IMG/VR virus record: IMGVR_UViG_3300025759_000547
Coordinates: 1 to 27,536 of that record
Origin: a virus
Length of the DNA: 27,536 bases
Strand: one strand, 5' to 3'
The position numbers and the translations under genes were made by a program. Of the stretch, positions 1 to 6,989 are shown one piece after another. A model generated the notes under the pieces. That model worked only from the letters and a program-made list of their open reading frames with translations. It was not told the origin of the DNA and did no database searches. Each line of letters starts with the position of its first letter. Position 1 is the stretch's first letter.

Positions 1-200
1 TACTGGCTCAAGGCTACCTACCGCAGATACAGGACGCGCTTGCCCTAATCCCAGAGCCAGACAAGTCAAGGGTGCAGATTGAATGGGAGTACGCTTCTAC
101 GGTGGAGCGCAACTCCGTATGGGTTGCTTTGATGATCCCGGCTCTTGGCTTGGACGACGAAGCAATGGACGATCTTTTTGATCTGGCTGGGACATTGTGA
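1..200 (+). CDS. C-terminal end of an unknown phage protein (partial)
   Basis: This is an open frame from the left edge to TGA at 198-200 (codons begin at base 3), giving about 65 residues with no start in view. The end is acidic and helical, with the stretches IPEPDKSRVQIEWEY and LGLDDEAMDDLFDLAGTL. Codon use and the stop/start overlap with the next gene (TGATG) support a real gene. From memory, similar short C-termini occur in small proteins beside phage tail and lysis genes, but I cannot give a function. It is the first visible member of the + strand late operon. Confidence 0.6.
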   Translation, partial: LAQGYLPQIQDALALIPEPDKSRVQIEWEYASTVERNSVWVALMIPALGLDDEAMDDLFDLAGTL

Positions 201-487
201 TGGGGGTGGAAGATCATCGGCTTGACAGAATTGAGCAAAAGCTCGACAGGCTTGCTGAGACTGTGTCTCAGATTGTTCGCGTAGAGGAGCAACTGACATC
301 GGCCTTCAAAAGGCTCGACAGGCATGAAAAGCGGCTTGACGATCAGGAGGATGACATAAGAGAGCTTACCGAAGACGCAATAATGAATGCAAAGTCGGTA
401 AGAAACTCGGAGCGTCTTTTCTGGATTATTATTAGCATAATTATGAGCGGTTCTATTTATCTCTCCACAACAGGAGTTGCGCCATGA
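200..487 (+). CDS. XhlA-like coiled-coil membrane protein (putative lysis accessory)
   Basis: A 95-residue protein. Residues 5-60 form a charged coiled coil with heptad-like spacing (RLDRIEQKLDRLAE, then KRLDRHEKRLDDQEDDIREL). One transmembrane helix follows at about 73-90 (LFWIIISIIMSGSIYL), with a very short tail. An N-terminal coiled coil plus a C-terminal TM helix in 80-100 residues is the plan of the haemolysin XhlA family. Those proteins sit beside holins and associate with the cytoplasmic membrane. The ATG at 200 overlaps the upstream TGA by one base (TGATG); GTG at 197 would add one residue. The gene ends in an ATGA overlap with the next gene. The family assignment rests on architecture only; a small membrane protein of other function is possible. 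Confidence 0.6.
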   Translation: MGVEDHRLDRIEQKLDRLAETVSQIVRVEEQLTSAFKRLDRHEKRLDDQEDDIRELTEDAIMNAKSVRNSERLFWIIISIIMSGSIYLSTTGVAP

Positions 488-738
488 ATGGCACTTGGAA
501 GTATATTGTGCGGATTGGGGACGCCCTCAGTCAGTTAGTGAACGTGGTGTTTTTGCTGTCCGAAAACCCCAACGAGTCTGTTTCTGGAAGGGCGTACAGA
601 ATGAGGGCGGTTTTCGCTTGGGCGGTCTGCATGAGGGTGCTGAATGCGGTCTTTTTCTGGCAAGACAATCATTGCCGACTGTCTTATCATGCTGACGTTG
701 AAAGAGCAAAGTCCGTGCTCGCGTCCGTGGAGGAATAA
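484..738 (+). CDS. Small conserved phage protein with FFWQ...HC motif
   Basis: An 84-residue protein starting in an ATGA overlap with the XhlA-like gene. The N-terminus is amphipathic (WKYIVRIGDALSQLVNVVF). It is followed by NESVSGRAYRM and a hydrophobic middle, then VFFWQDNHCRLSYHADVERA. From memory, proteins of about 80 residues with a 'D.LSQL.N......E..S.RA......FFWQ..HC..SY..E' pattern are common next to phage lysis genes and are often given unreliable names. No catalytic motif is visible. The position between a membrane protein and a lipoprotein suggests a lysis-region accessory role, which is inference. Confidence 0.65.
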   Translation: MNGTWKYIVRIGDALSQLVNVVFLLSENPNESVSGRAYRMRAVFAWAVCMRVLNAVFFWQDNHCRLSYHADVERAKSVLASVEE

Positions 739-739
739 C

Positions 740-1480
740 ATGAGATTGTTTTTTGCAGTAGCAGTGTTTCTTGGTTTTTTGGGGTGCGCCTCTACAAGCA
801 CCCAGTATTACGAAGCAGTACAGAAGGCCGCGCAGGCTAATGCCGCCGCTAGTCAGGCCAAGTTTGATGCCTTATCCAAGATCGCCGCAAGCGGCGACGG
901 TCAGGCCGCAAGCGCGGCGGTTATGGCTTTGGCGATGACGCAAACACCTGTCGTTCAGCCCATCCCCCAGCAGTCTGAAGCATTGCAGTGGGCATCAATT
1001 TTGGCGGCTCCGGTATCATCACTTGGCATGATGTGGATACAGGCTGACTCTGCCAAGAAGATGGCTGAGTACAATAGCCAGGTTGATCTGGCCCGCATTT
1101 CCGCAGAGTCTGCTGACAATCAGTCTCTGTACGCGGCGTTTAACGCTGGAAACGCGCAGACCGCCAATGTGGCTACGGCTGGCTTTACCGCGCTAGGGAA
1201 TATCGACTATACCCCGTTTGTTGATGGCATGGTAACGCTTGGCACAACAGGGATGACCCAGCTTGGAGACCTTGGTGCGGCTGGCATTAACGGTGTAACC
1301 ACGGTCGGAGTCTCTGGTTTTGGCGCCATGACGACTCTGGACGCGGGCAACAACGACCTGCTCGGCGGCATATGGTCCGAGTACACAGCCGCCATCTCCG
1401 CGATGCTTGAGGGACTCCCCAAGGGGACTTGTAGCGCGACCACTAACGCAGACGGAACACTCTCCGTTACCTGCGAGTAA
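740..1480 (+). CDS. Putative phage lipoprotein, Ala/Gly-rich
   Basis: I chose ATG 740 because it has a Shine-Dalgarno (GGAGGA) about 6 bases upstream and directly follows the previous stop. It also gives a clean lipoprotein signal: MRLFFAVAVFLGFLGCAS, with lipobox LGFLGC and the lipidated cysteine at residue 16. An upstream ATG at 644 would add 32 residues that overlap the previous gene and would bury the signal, so I reject it. The mature protein (about 230 aa) starts with an Ala/Gln-rich helical part, has a hydrophobic stretch near SILAAPVSSLGMMW, and then Gly/Thr-rich sequence. The end (GTCSATTNADGTLSVTCE) carries two cysteines that could pair. I do not recognise the family. Outer-membrane or spanin-like roles are possible given the lysis-region neighbours. 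Confidence 0.7.
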   Translation: MRLFFAVAVFLGFLGCASTSTQYYEAVQKAAQANAAASQAKFDALSKIAASGDGQAASAAVMALAMTQTPVVQPIPQQSEALQWASILAAPVSSLGMMWIQADSAKKMAEYNSQVDLARISAESADNQSLYAAFNAGNAQTANVATAGFTALGNIDYTPFVDGMVTLGTTGMTQLGDLGAAGINGVTTVGVSGFGAMTTLDAGNNDLLGGIWSEYTAAISAMLEGLPKGTCSATTNADGTLSVTCE

Positions 1481-1489
1481 AGCGCCACC

Positions 1490-2389
1490 ATGTTTGGGGC
1501 GGTAGCATTTTCGGAGGTTCCATTCTCCGCATCAGCGCCCGTCAACGCAACAGCGAGCGTCACTGGCGTCTCGGCTACCGGTGCCGTAGGTAGCGTCACA
1601 GTTGTCGGCGCGGCTGTAGTCTCCGTCACAGGGGAGGCCGCGACCGGCGCAGTTGGCTCCGTCTCGGTCAGCATTGGTGCCACGGTCTCTGTAACTGGGC
1701 AAAGCGCCTCTGGCGCTGTAGGGTCGGTTTCCGTATCTGGAAAGGCAGTCGTGCCTCTCACCGGAGAGTCTGCGACGGGGACGGTAGGCACTGCCACGGT
1801 ATCTTCGGATGTCAGTGTTCCCGTCACCGGAGAGTCTGCTACCGGATCGGTTGGCTCAGTATCTATTGCTGGCGGGGCGACGGCATCACCCAGCGGGGAG
1901 TCCGCCACTGGCGCAGTAGGCTCCCCGAGTGTTGCCGGCAACGCAGTAGTCGCCCTAACCGGAGAGTCGGCCACTGGCGCCGTTGGCACGGTTTCCGTGT
2001 CAATAGGGGCAGACGCTCAAGTCACGGGGGTTGAGGCCACCGGAGCGGTCGGAACGGTTGCTGTTTCTGGTGCTGTCAACTTGTCAGTAACAGGCGAGTC
2101 CGCAACAGGCGCAGTCGGCACCGTCACTATCGCGGTTGGAATTACCGTTCCCGTTACTGGCGTTGCGGCAACAACGGCGCTTGGCTCCGTCACTGTCACA
2201 ACCGGCGCAACCATCACGCCCGTAGGCGTGGCGGCGACGGGCTTTGTCGGCTCAGTTCTGGTGGGCGCATGGGTGCAGGTAGACGACTCCCAGACGCCAA
2301 GCTGGTCTGACGTAGACGATTCGCAAACAGTTTCTTGGACGGAGGTGGACACCTCCCAGACGCCCGATTGGGTTGATATAGCGGCTTAG
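1490..2389 (+). CDS. 22-residue-repeat phage structural protein, probable tail-fibre shaft
   Basis: A 299-residue protein made almost entirely of eleven consecutive repeats, each exactly 22 residues, from residue 24 to about 265. The consensus core is VTGESATGAVGSVSV followed by seven variable, mostly small residues. Alternating hydrophobic/small residues and regular glycines suggest a beta-rich fibrous rod. The C-terminus carries three 11-residue repeats (V-D-D/T-S-Q-T-P/V-x-W). The N-terminus MFGAVAFSEVPFSAS resembles the start of short marine phage appendage proteins, from memory. It lies 9 bases after the lipoprotein gene and just before the tail fibre, which supports an appendage role. 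There is no clear Shine-Dalgarno. No Pfam family is known to me; the tail-fibre role is inference. Confidence 0.7.
   Translation: MFGAVAFSEVPFSASAPVNATASVTGVSATGAVGSVTVVGAAVVSVTGEAATGAVGSVSVSIGATVSVTGQSASGAVGSVSVSGKAVVPLTGESATGTVGTATVSSDVSVPVTGESATGSVGSVSIAGGATASPSGESATGAVGSPSVAGNAVVALTGESATGAVGTVSVSIGADAQVTGVEATGAVGTVAVSGAVNLSVTGESATGAVGTVTIAVGITVPVTGVAATTALGSVTVTTGATITPVGVAATGFVGSVLVGAWVQVDDSQTPSWSDVDDSQTVSWTEVDTSQTPDWVDIAA
1559..2284 (+). repeat. Eleven in-frame 66-bp tandem repeats
   Basis: The DNA encoding the 22-residue repeats is a 66-bp tandem array of eleven units. Units are diverged at third positions, so it is an old protein-level repeat under selection rather than a fresh slippage product. 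The opposite strand is also open through this stretch because of the repeated composition. Confidence 0.85.
2279..2377 (+). repeat. Three in-frame 33-bp repeats encoding DSQTPxW motifs
   Basis: Three adjacent 11-codon units encode VDDSQTPSWSD, VDDSQTVSWTE and VDTSQTPDWVD at the very end of the 22-residue-repeat protein. The spacing is exact with no insertions. The Asp-Ser-Gln-Thr plus Trp pattern may form a compact capping or interaction motif on the fibre tip or base; that role is inference. Confidence 0.8.
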
Positions 2390-2397
2390 AGGAAGAT

Positions 2398-3642
2398 ATG
2401 GCTAGTACATATACCACGAACCTTGGGATCGAAAAGATTCAGACCGGCCAGCAGGCTGGTCAGTGGGGCGACACGACCAACACCAACTTTGACATTATTG
2501 ACCAAGCGGTCAATGGTATTGCCACTGTTACCTTGACCAGCGCCGGCACTTCAGGATCGCCCAACGACATTCCCATCACGGACGGGGCAGAGTCCGACGG
2601 GCGCAACAAGTTCATTCGCCTGTACTCAGCCAGCGACCTTGGTGGCACCGTTTATGTGAGAATTACCCCGAGCGATGCCGAAAAGATTGTCCACATCCGA
2701 AACGACCTAAACACCCAGAATGCAGTGATTTTTCAGGGGAACTATGATGCAGGGCGGTCCATTGGCGTCACAAACGGCAGGGACGTATTGCTCAAGTTTG
2801 ATGGTGGCGGCGACGGCGCCGCGACTGTTGCGGACGTAAACAATGACTTGGGAGTGACCAAGATTACCGCCGCAACGGCAGACATCAGTACGGCAGATAT
2901 CAATGGCGGCAACATCGACGGCACGGTGATTGGGGGCACCACAGCCGCCGCAGGAACATTCACCACATTCACTTCTACAGGCATTGATGATAACGCCGCC
3001 AGCACTGCCATCACCATAGACGCCTCACAGCAGATCGGCATTGGAACCGCCTCACCGGCAAACCTTGTTGACATCGTCAGCAGTGACACAACCCCGACGC
3101 TAAGGATACAAAGCACTAATGGGACGGCAACTACCCCCACTATTAAGCTAGATGGCAGTAGCGACGGCACCATAAAAATGCAGAGCGGCGGGCTAGGTGG
3201 CTTGACCATTCAACGAGATGGCGGAGCCGCGCTGTTATTCAAAAATAGCGCCAGCGAGATAGATGTTACCGGAACATTCACCACGTTTACCTCGACGGGC
3301 ATTGACGACAACGCCACCAGCACTGCAATTACCATAAGTTCGTCGGAACAAGTTGGCATAGGCACTGCCAGCCCGAGCGCAGATTTGCATGTGTACGAAG
3401 CGGCATCACTTGGCACCGCCGCCGCCAACACGAGGATCGAGGCGGAAAACACTACATACTCCTCCGCAACGCTAGTGATTACCAACAACGACGACACCAT
3501 TACTTTATCGTGCGACAACGGCAATAGCCCCAGCGGGAAAATCGGAGCTTACGTCAGGCTTCAGGGATTGCCGACATCTGACCCGTCAGTTGCAGGGCAG
3601 GTATGGAACGACAGCGGCACGCTAAAGATTAGTGCGGGCTGA
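2398..3642 (+). CDS. Phage tail fibre protein
   Basis: A 414-residue protein with a good Shine-Dalgarno (GAGGA) before the ATG. The N-terminus (TTNLGIEKIQTGQQAGQW, then GDTTNTNFDIIDQAV) is the typical start of tail fibres in marine phages; this part attaches to the virion. Residues 60-130 are a beta-rich domain. From 186 on there are two copies, 106 residues apart, of a segment starting GTFTTFTSTGIDDNA and ending in GIGTASP. GIGT.SP motifs are common in fibre and spike shafts. The end (AGQVWNDSGTLKISAG) is also a usual fibre terminus. No S74 intramolecular chaperone or receptor-binding domain follows, so a separate protein may complete host recognition. The stop overlaps the holin start by one base. 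Confidence 0.85.
   Translation: MASTYTTNLGIEKIQTGQQAGQWGDTTNTNFDIIDQAVNGIATVTLTSAGTSGSPNDIPITDGAESDGRNKFIRLYSASDLGGTVYVRITPSDAEKIVHIRNDLNTQNAVIFQGNYDAGRSIGVTNGRDVLLKFDGGGDGAATVADVNNDLGVTKITAATADISTADINGGNIDGTVIGGTTAAAGTFTTFTSTGIDDNAASTAITIDASQQIGIGTASPANLVDIVSSDTTPTLRIQSTNGTATTPTIKLDGSSDGTIKMQSGGLGGLTIQRDGGAALLFKNSASEIDVTGTFTTFTSTGIDDNATSTAITISSSEQVGIGTASPSADLHVYEAASLGTAAANTRIEAENTTYSSATLVITNNDDTITLSCDNGNSPSGKIGAYVRLQGLPTSDPSVAGQVWNDSGTLKISAG
2953..3393 (+). repeat. Internal duplication in tail fibre (318-bp spacing)
   Basis: Two related segments begin at 2953 and 3271. Each encodes about 41 residues with GTFTTFTSTGIDDNA at the start and (I/V)GIGTASP near the end. The third positions differ, so this is a diverged in-frame duplication. 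Confidence 0.75.
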
Positions 3643-4043
3643 TGCTAGAGCTTCTGGTTGGGCCGATCTCGGCAATACTTGACAAGTTCATACCAGACGC
3701 AGACGAAAGAAACAGGCTCGCCCATGAAATCGCCACCATGTCGGAGCGTCACGCTCACGAACTGGCGAAGAGTCAGGTAGAGGTCAACAAAACCGAGGCG
3801 GCTCACAAAAGCCTGTTTGTTGCCGGATGGCGCCCCTTTGTTGGCTGGTCCTGCGGACTGGCGCTTTTTTGGCACTTCTTGGGCCTTCCAGTCGTTATTT
3901 TCTTTGCGGCGTGGAGCGGGTCAAGCATTCCGGATCTTCCAGAATTTGACATGCAAAGTCTGCTCACGGTGCTACTTGGCATGCTGGGGCTTGGCGGACT
4001 CAGAACCGTAGAGAAGATAAAAGGGGTTAATCGCGAGCGATGA
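3642..4043 (+). CDS. Holin, 3TM (gene-transfer-agent holin family)
   Basis: A 133-residue protein. The N-terminal part is helical and charged (DADERNRLAHEIATMSERHAHELAKSQVEVNK). It is followed by the family hallmark FVAGWRPFVGWSCGLALF at about 59-76, a second hydrophobic segment (LGLPVVIFFAAW, 80-91), and a third (LLTVLLGMLGLGGL, 107-120) that ends in RTVEKIKG. This matches the 'Holin of 3TMs, for gene-transfer release' family. Such proteins assemble in the cytoplasmic membrane and release the endolysin at the end of infection. The ATG overlaps the fibre stop by one base (TGATG), and the gene ends in an ATGA overlap with the next membrane gene, so the lysis genes are translationally coupled. 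Confidence 0.88.
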   Translation: MLELLVGPISAILDKFIPDADERNRLAHEIATMSERHAHELAKSQVEVNKTEAAHKSLFVAGWRPFVGWSCGLALFWHFLGLPVVIFFAAWSGSSIPDLPEFDMQSLLTVLLGMLGLGGLRTVEKIKGVNRER

Positions 4044-4240
4044 CCATTGACGACATAGAAAAGCTCCGGGTTATCCCGAGACTGCTCATCCTGATGATGA
4101 TGGCAATGACGTGGAATACGCTGGAGTGGTTTATGGCGCTCCCAGACCCAAACACGCAACAGGCGTCGTTGGTGAGCGTAATGACAGGGGCTTTGACGGG
4201 GGCGTTCGGGTTATTTCTAGGTTCAGGCAAGAAGGAATGA
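4040..4240 (+). CDS. Small two-TM membrane protein, holin-like
   Basis: A 66-residue protein with two hydrophobic segments: about 13-33 (PRLLILMMMAMTWNTLEWFM) and 44-62 (LVSVMTGALTGAFGLFLG). A short loop with PDPNTQQ lies between them and the tail is GSGKKE. The start overlaps the 3TM holin stop, and the stop overlaps the peptidase start, both as ATGA. Size, two helices, basic tail and position between a holin and an endolysin suggest a second holin or an antiholin. I know of similar small proteins beside marine phage endolysins but have no family name. The function is inferred from context. Confidence 0.72.
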   Translation: MTIDDIEKLRVIPRLLILMMMAMTWNTLEWFMALPDPNTQQASLVSVMTGALTGAFGLFLGSGKKE

Positions 4241-4587
4241 CCAACTTCCGGTACTTCACGCTGGATGAGTTTGACTGTCAGGAGACGGGAGAGAACGAGA
4301 TCCAGCTTGAATTTGTAGCAAAGCTGGATCATCTGCGAATGAACTGCGGATTCCCGTTCAGGATCACCTCCGGCTACAGGTCGCCCACCCATAGCGTTGA
4401 GGCGGCGAAGAAAAGGCCGGGGACTCACGCAAAGGGAATAGCCTCCGACATACAGGTGACGGACGGCTTTCAGCGGATGATTCTGGTGAAGAATGCAATC
4501 GAATTGGGATTTACAGGTATCGGGGTGGCGGCAGGCTTTGTGCATGTTGACACAAGGGAAGGCGACCCCGTGATGTGGACATACTGA
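4237..4587 (+). CDS. M15-family peptidase endolysin
   Basis: A 116-residue protein. I chose ATG 4237 (ATGA overlap, preceded by AAGGA) rather than the upstream ATG at 4111, because the extra 42 residues would be read through the small membrane gene. It has the M15 zinc peptidase pattern: SGYRSPTHS at about 45-53, GTHAKGIASDIQV at 62-74 with zinc ligands H64 and D71, and FVHVDTR with H103. The N-terminal FTLDEFDC is the usual start of the small single-domain form. These enzymes cut peptide bonds in peptidoglycan cross-bridges or stems and act as endolysins. No signal peptide is present, so it needs the upstream holins for release. Exact bond specificity cannot be read from the sequence. Confidence 0.88.
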   Translation: MTNFRYFTLDEFDCQETGENEIQLEFVAKLDHLRMNCGFPFRITSGYRSPTHSVEAAKKRPGTHAKGIASDIQVTDGFQRMILVKNAIELGFTGIGVAAGFVHVDTREGDPVMWTY

Positions 4588-4596
4588 GGTTTTAGC

Positions 4597-6792
4597 ATGG
4601 CGCTAACTAAAATCCAGTTTCAGCCGGGGATCAACAAGGAGGGCACTCAGTACAGTGCCGCCTCCGGCTGGTTTGACTCGGACAAGATCAGGTTTAGAAA
4701 GGGCCGCGTAGAGTCCATCGGCGGCTGGGCGAAATACAGCAACAACACATTCCAAGGCGTGTGCCGGTCCCTGAAAGACTGGGCGATCATTACTGGGGAT
4801 CTTTACCTTGGCGTGGGGACCAATCTCCGATTTTATGTAGAAAGAGACACCCTGTTTTACGATGTGACGCCGATTAGGCTGACCACTGCGGCAGGAGATC
4901 CAAGGTTTACCGCCGTGGACGGAGATAGCATTCTCACTGTTGAGGATACGGACCACGGCGCCACGCCCGATGATTGGGTGATCTTTGAGGGCGCTACGGG
5001 CCTTGGCGGAAACATTACCGCCGAGGTGCTCAACCAGCAATACCAGATTATCAACGTCGAAGACGACGACACCTACACGATTGAAGCAAAGGATACATCT
5101 GGCAACGTCGTTACAGCTAACTCGTCAGATACAGGAAACGGCGGCGCGGGGACCATTGCATACTACCTTCTGGAGACTGGCACCAATTATTATGTAGACG
5201 GTGCGGGCTGGGGCGTCGGGCCTTGGGGTAGCGGCGGCTGGGGCACTCGCGGCGAGATCACGTTCGGGGAACAGCTTCGCCTCTATAGTCAGGACATTTT
5301 CGGCCCAGACTTGATTTTTTGCGCCCGAGGTGGCCCCGTTGCCTACTGGTCTTCCAGCAGTCCAAGGCTTGTTACTGCGGCAGGCGACGTGACATTTGAC
5401 GCCACCATCGGGAGTAGCACCATAACGGTCAACGAGACCGCACATGGCTGTACAGAGTCGCCCATCAATCCGGCGGGCGAAAATCAGGTGACATTCTCTG
5501 GGGCTACGGCACTGTCCGGAAGCTCGACAATTACAGCAGATGTATTAAATCAGACATACACGGTGGACAGCATCATAGATGCCGACACCTACACGATCAC
5601 GGCAAAAAACACCGAAGGCACTCCGGTCAACTCAGATGTCGCGGTTAGCGCCGATACCGCAGGCGGCGCGGTTGTTGCGTCATATGCTGGTGGCGTCTAC
5701 CAGAGAGCCAAGTATCTTACGGATGCAGTGGCCTTCCCCAGCACCAGCAATGCTCCATCTGCGGCGTTTCAGGTGATGGTTTCAGACATCGACCGTCATG
5801 TTATATGTTTTGGCGTGAATCCTCTGGGGAGCGACGAAATAGATCCGCTTCTGGTCCGCTGGTCGGATCAGGAGAACGCAACGGATTGGACGCCGACAGC
5901 AATTAACTCTGCCGGAGGGCAGGTGCTATCCACCGGAACCACCATTGTCGGGGCGACAAAGACGAGGCAGGAAATCCTTATCTTTACCGACGAGGGCATC
6001 CAGTCGATGCGCTATATCGGCGCCCCATTTGTGTACTCGTTTAACCCCGTGGCGGAAAACATCAGCCTGATCTCGCCCAACGCGGCGGTCACGGCGGCTG
6101 ACGCGGTGTTCTTTATGGATCGCGAAGGGTTCTATGTTTATCGCGGCTCTGTACAGCGACTGCCATGCTCTGTGCTGGACTATGTGTTCACCAATGTACA
6201 GATGAGCCAGCGGTATAAGATATTCGCCGTCAGTAACCCTGACGACTCAGAAGTAACGTGGTTTTACCCGGTCGGCACAGCAAGCGCCGATGTGACTAAC
6301 TATGTTACATATAACTACCTTGAGAATAGCTGGGCCATCGGGACGATGGATCGCGGGACTTACGGCCACACTCCCACAAAAGACTACCCTGTGGCCTCGT
6401 CAAACAATCTTGATGACGTGTACACGCAATACCTGTATAGTCAGGAGTTCGGGTACGACGCCGATGGCAGTGCCCTGAATGCGTATGTAGAGTCAGGTGG
6501 CGTAGGATTGCAGGACGGCGAATCCTTTATGACCGTTAGACGTTTCATACCGGACTTCACGTTCCGGGGCACGTCCGACAACGCAGATATCACGGTGACG
6601 CTGAAGGGGAGAGACTTTCCGCTGGGTTCTGAATCCACGCTCTCCACCTCGACAGTTACAAGCACAACCAACCAAAACCATGTTCGCGCCAGAACCAGAG
6701 AGCTTATTGTTCGCATAGAGGCAAACAATACCGGCTACGGCTGGACCTTGGGCGACATGCGCTTTGACACGCGCACGGACGGCAAGCGGTAA
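4597..6792 (+). CDS. P22-like stabilisation/tail-hub protein with duplicated insert domain
   Basis: A 731-residue protein with Shine-Dalgarno GAGG before the ATG. The N-terminus (MALTKIQFQPGINKEGTQYS, then GWFDSDKIRFRKGRVESIGGW) is typical of a widespread podovirus structural protein related to the P22 gp10-type packaged-DNA stabilisation/tail protein. The middle and end, with LLVRWSDQENATDWTPT and a beta-rich body (ILIFTDEGIQSMRYIG, DREGFYVYRGSVQ), fit a beta-propeller-like core. Two related inserts of about 100 residues lie at 94-190 and 257-362. Both have TAAGD..F.A, HG.T, GAT.L.G, VLNQ.Y and DTYTI.AK, and look like small beta domains exposed on the virion. The assignment is from remembered family similarity; the exact tail position is uncertain. 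Confidence 0.75.
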   Translation: MALTKIQFQPGINKEGTQYSAASGWFDSDKIRFRKGRVESIGGWAKYSNNTFQGVCRSLKDWAIITGDLYLGVGTNLRFYVERDTLFYDVTPIRLTTAAGDPRFTAVDGDSILTVEDTDHGATPDDWVIFEGATGLGGNITAEVLNQQYQIINVEDDDTYTIEAKDTSGNVVTANSSDTGNGGAGTIAYYLLETGTNYYVDGAGWGVGPWGSGGWGTRGEITFGEQLRLYSQDIFGPDLIFCARGGPVAYWSSSSPRLVTAAGDVTFDATIGSSTITVNETAHGCTESPINPAGENQVTFSGATALSGSSTITADVLNQTYTVDSIIDADTYTITAKNTEGTPVNSDVAVSADTAGGAVVASYAGGVYQRAKYLTDAVAFPSTSNAPSAAFQVMVSDIDRHVICFGVNPLGSDEIDPLLVRWSDQENATDWTPTAINSAGGQVLSTGTTIVGATKTRQEILIFTDEGIQSMRYIGAPFVYSFNPVAENISLISPNAAVTAADAVFFMDREGFYVYRGSVQRLPCSVLDYVFTNVQMSQRYKIFAVSNPDDSEVTWFYPVGTASADVTNYVTYNYLENSWAIGTMDRGTYGHTPTKDYPVASSNNLDDVYTQYLYSQEFGYDADGSALNAYVESGGVGLQDGESFMTVRRFIPDFTFRGTSDNADITVTLKGRDFPLGSESTLSTSTVTSTTNQNHVRARTRELIVRIEANNTGYGWTLGDMRFDTRTDGKR
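4876..5682 (+). repeat. Duplicated ~100-residue domain in the tail/stabilisation protein
   Basis: The first copy spans about 4876-5166 and the second about 5365-5682. Shared protein landmarks in the same order are R-L-x-T-A-A-G-D, H-G-x-T, G-A-T-x-L-x-G, V-L-N-Q-x-Y, D-T-Y-T-I-x-A-K and a Gly-rich end. DNA identity is moderate, so the duplication is old. Confidence 0.75.
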
Positions 6793-6989
6793 TGGCTAGG
6801 TATATTGCACTTCCGGTAGCTCCGAGGGATTACGACAGCGAAAACGAGCAGGTCACTAGACGGACGCTGGAGCAGTCGTTGCAGGATGCAAACTCGGCGA
6901 TTGAATCCAACAGGGACAAGACAAGCAAGCCATCATCTCTGGCCCTGCGGCGCTTTCAGTTCCTTTTGATGGGGGCCGGCAATGGCTGA
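6792..6989 (+). CDS. Small phage structural-region protein (MARYIALPVAPRDY)
   Basis: A 65-residue hydrophilic protein whose ATG overlaps the previous stop by one base (TAATG). The N-terminus MARYIALPVAPRDYDSENEQ resembles the start of a short protein repeatedly found between the stabilisation protein and the next structural gene in marine podoviruses (from memory). A helical middle (TRRTLEQSLQDANSAIE) and basic end are visible, with no TM segment or motif. A connector or neck accessory role is possible but not shown. Confidence 0.65.
   Translation: MARYIALPVAPRDYDSENEQVTRRTLEQSLQDANSAIESNRDKTSKPSSLALRRFQFLLMGAGNG

Noticed and set aside
644-739. N-terminal extension of the lipoprotein gene from ATG 644
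   Set aside because: It would overlap the previous gene by 95 bases and hide the signal peptide; ATG 740 has the ribosome site.
1207-1989. Long open frame on the - strand (260 residues, TAPVADSPV repeats)
   Set aside because: It mirrors the 66-bp repeats of the + strand protein. The opposite frame stays open because of repeated composition, and the + strand frame has proper neighbours and a continuous operon.
2017-2352. - strand open frame of 111 residues in the same repeat array
   Set aside because: Same cause: a shadow of the repeat-protein gene, without ribosome site or - strand neighbours.
2742-3209. - strand open frame of 155 residues within the tail fibre gene
   Set aside because: The fibre on the + strand has clear family features; the - frame is a hydrophobic Val/Ser/Pro shadow.
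4111-4236. N-terminal extension of the M15 peptidase from ATG 4111
   Set aside because: The extra 42 residues are the out-of-frame reading of the small membrane gene and are not part of the family.
4027-4545. - strand open frame of 172 residues across the lysis genes
   Set aside because: Three well-supported + strand genes with stop/start coupling occupy the region.
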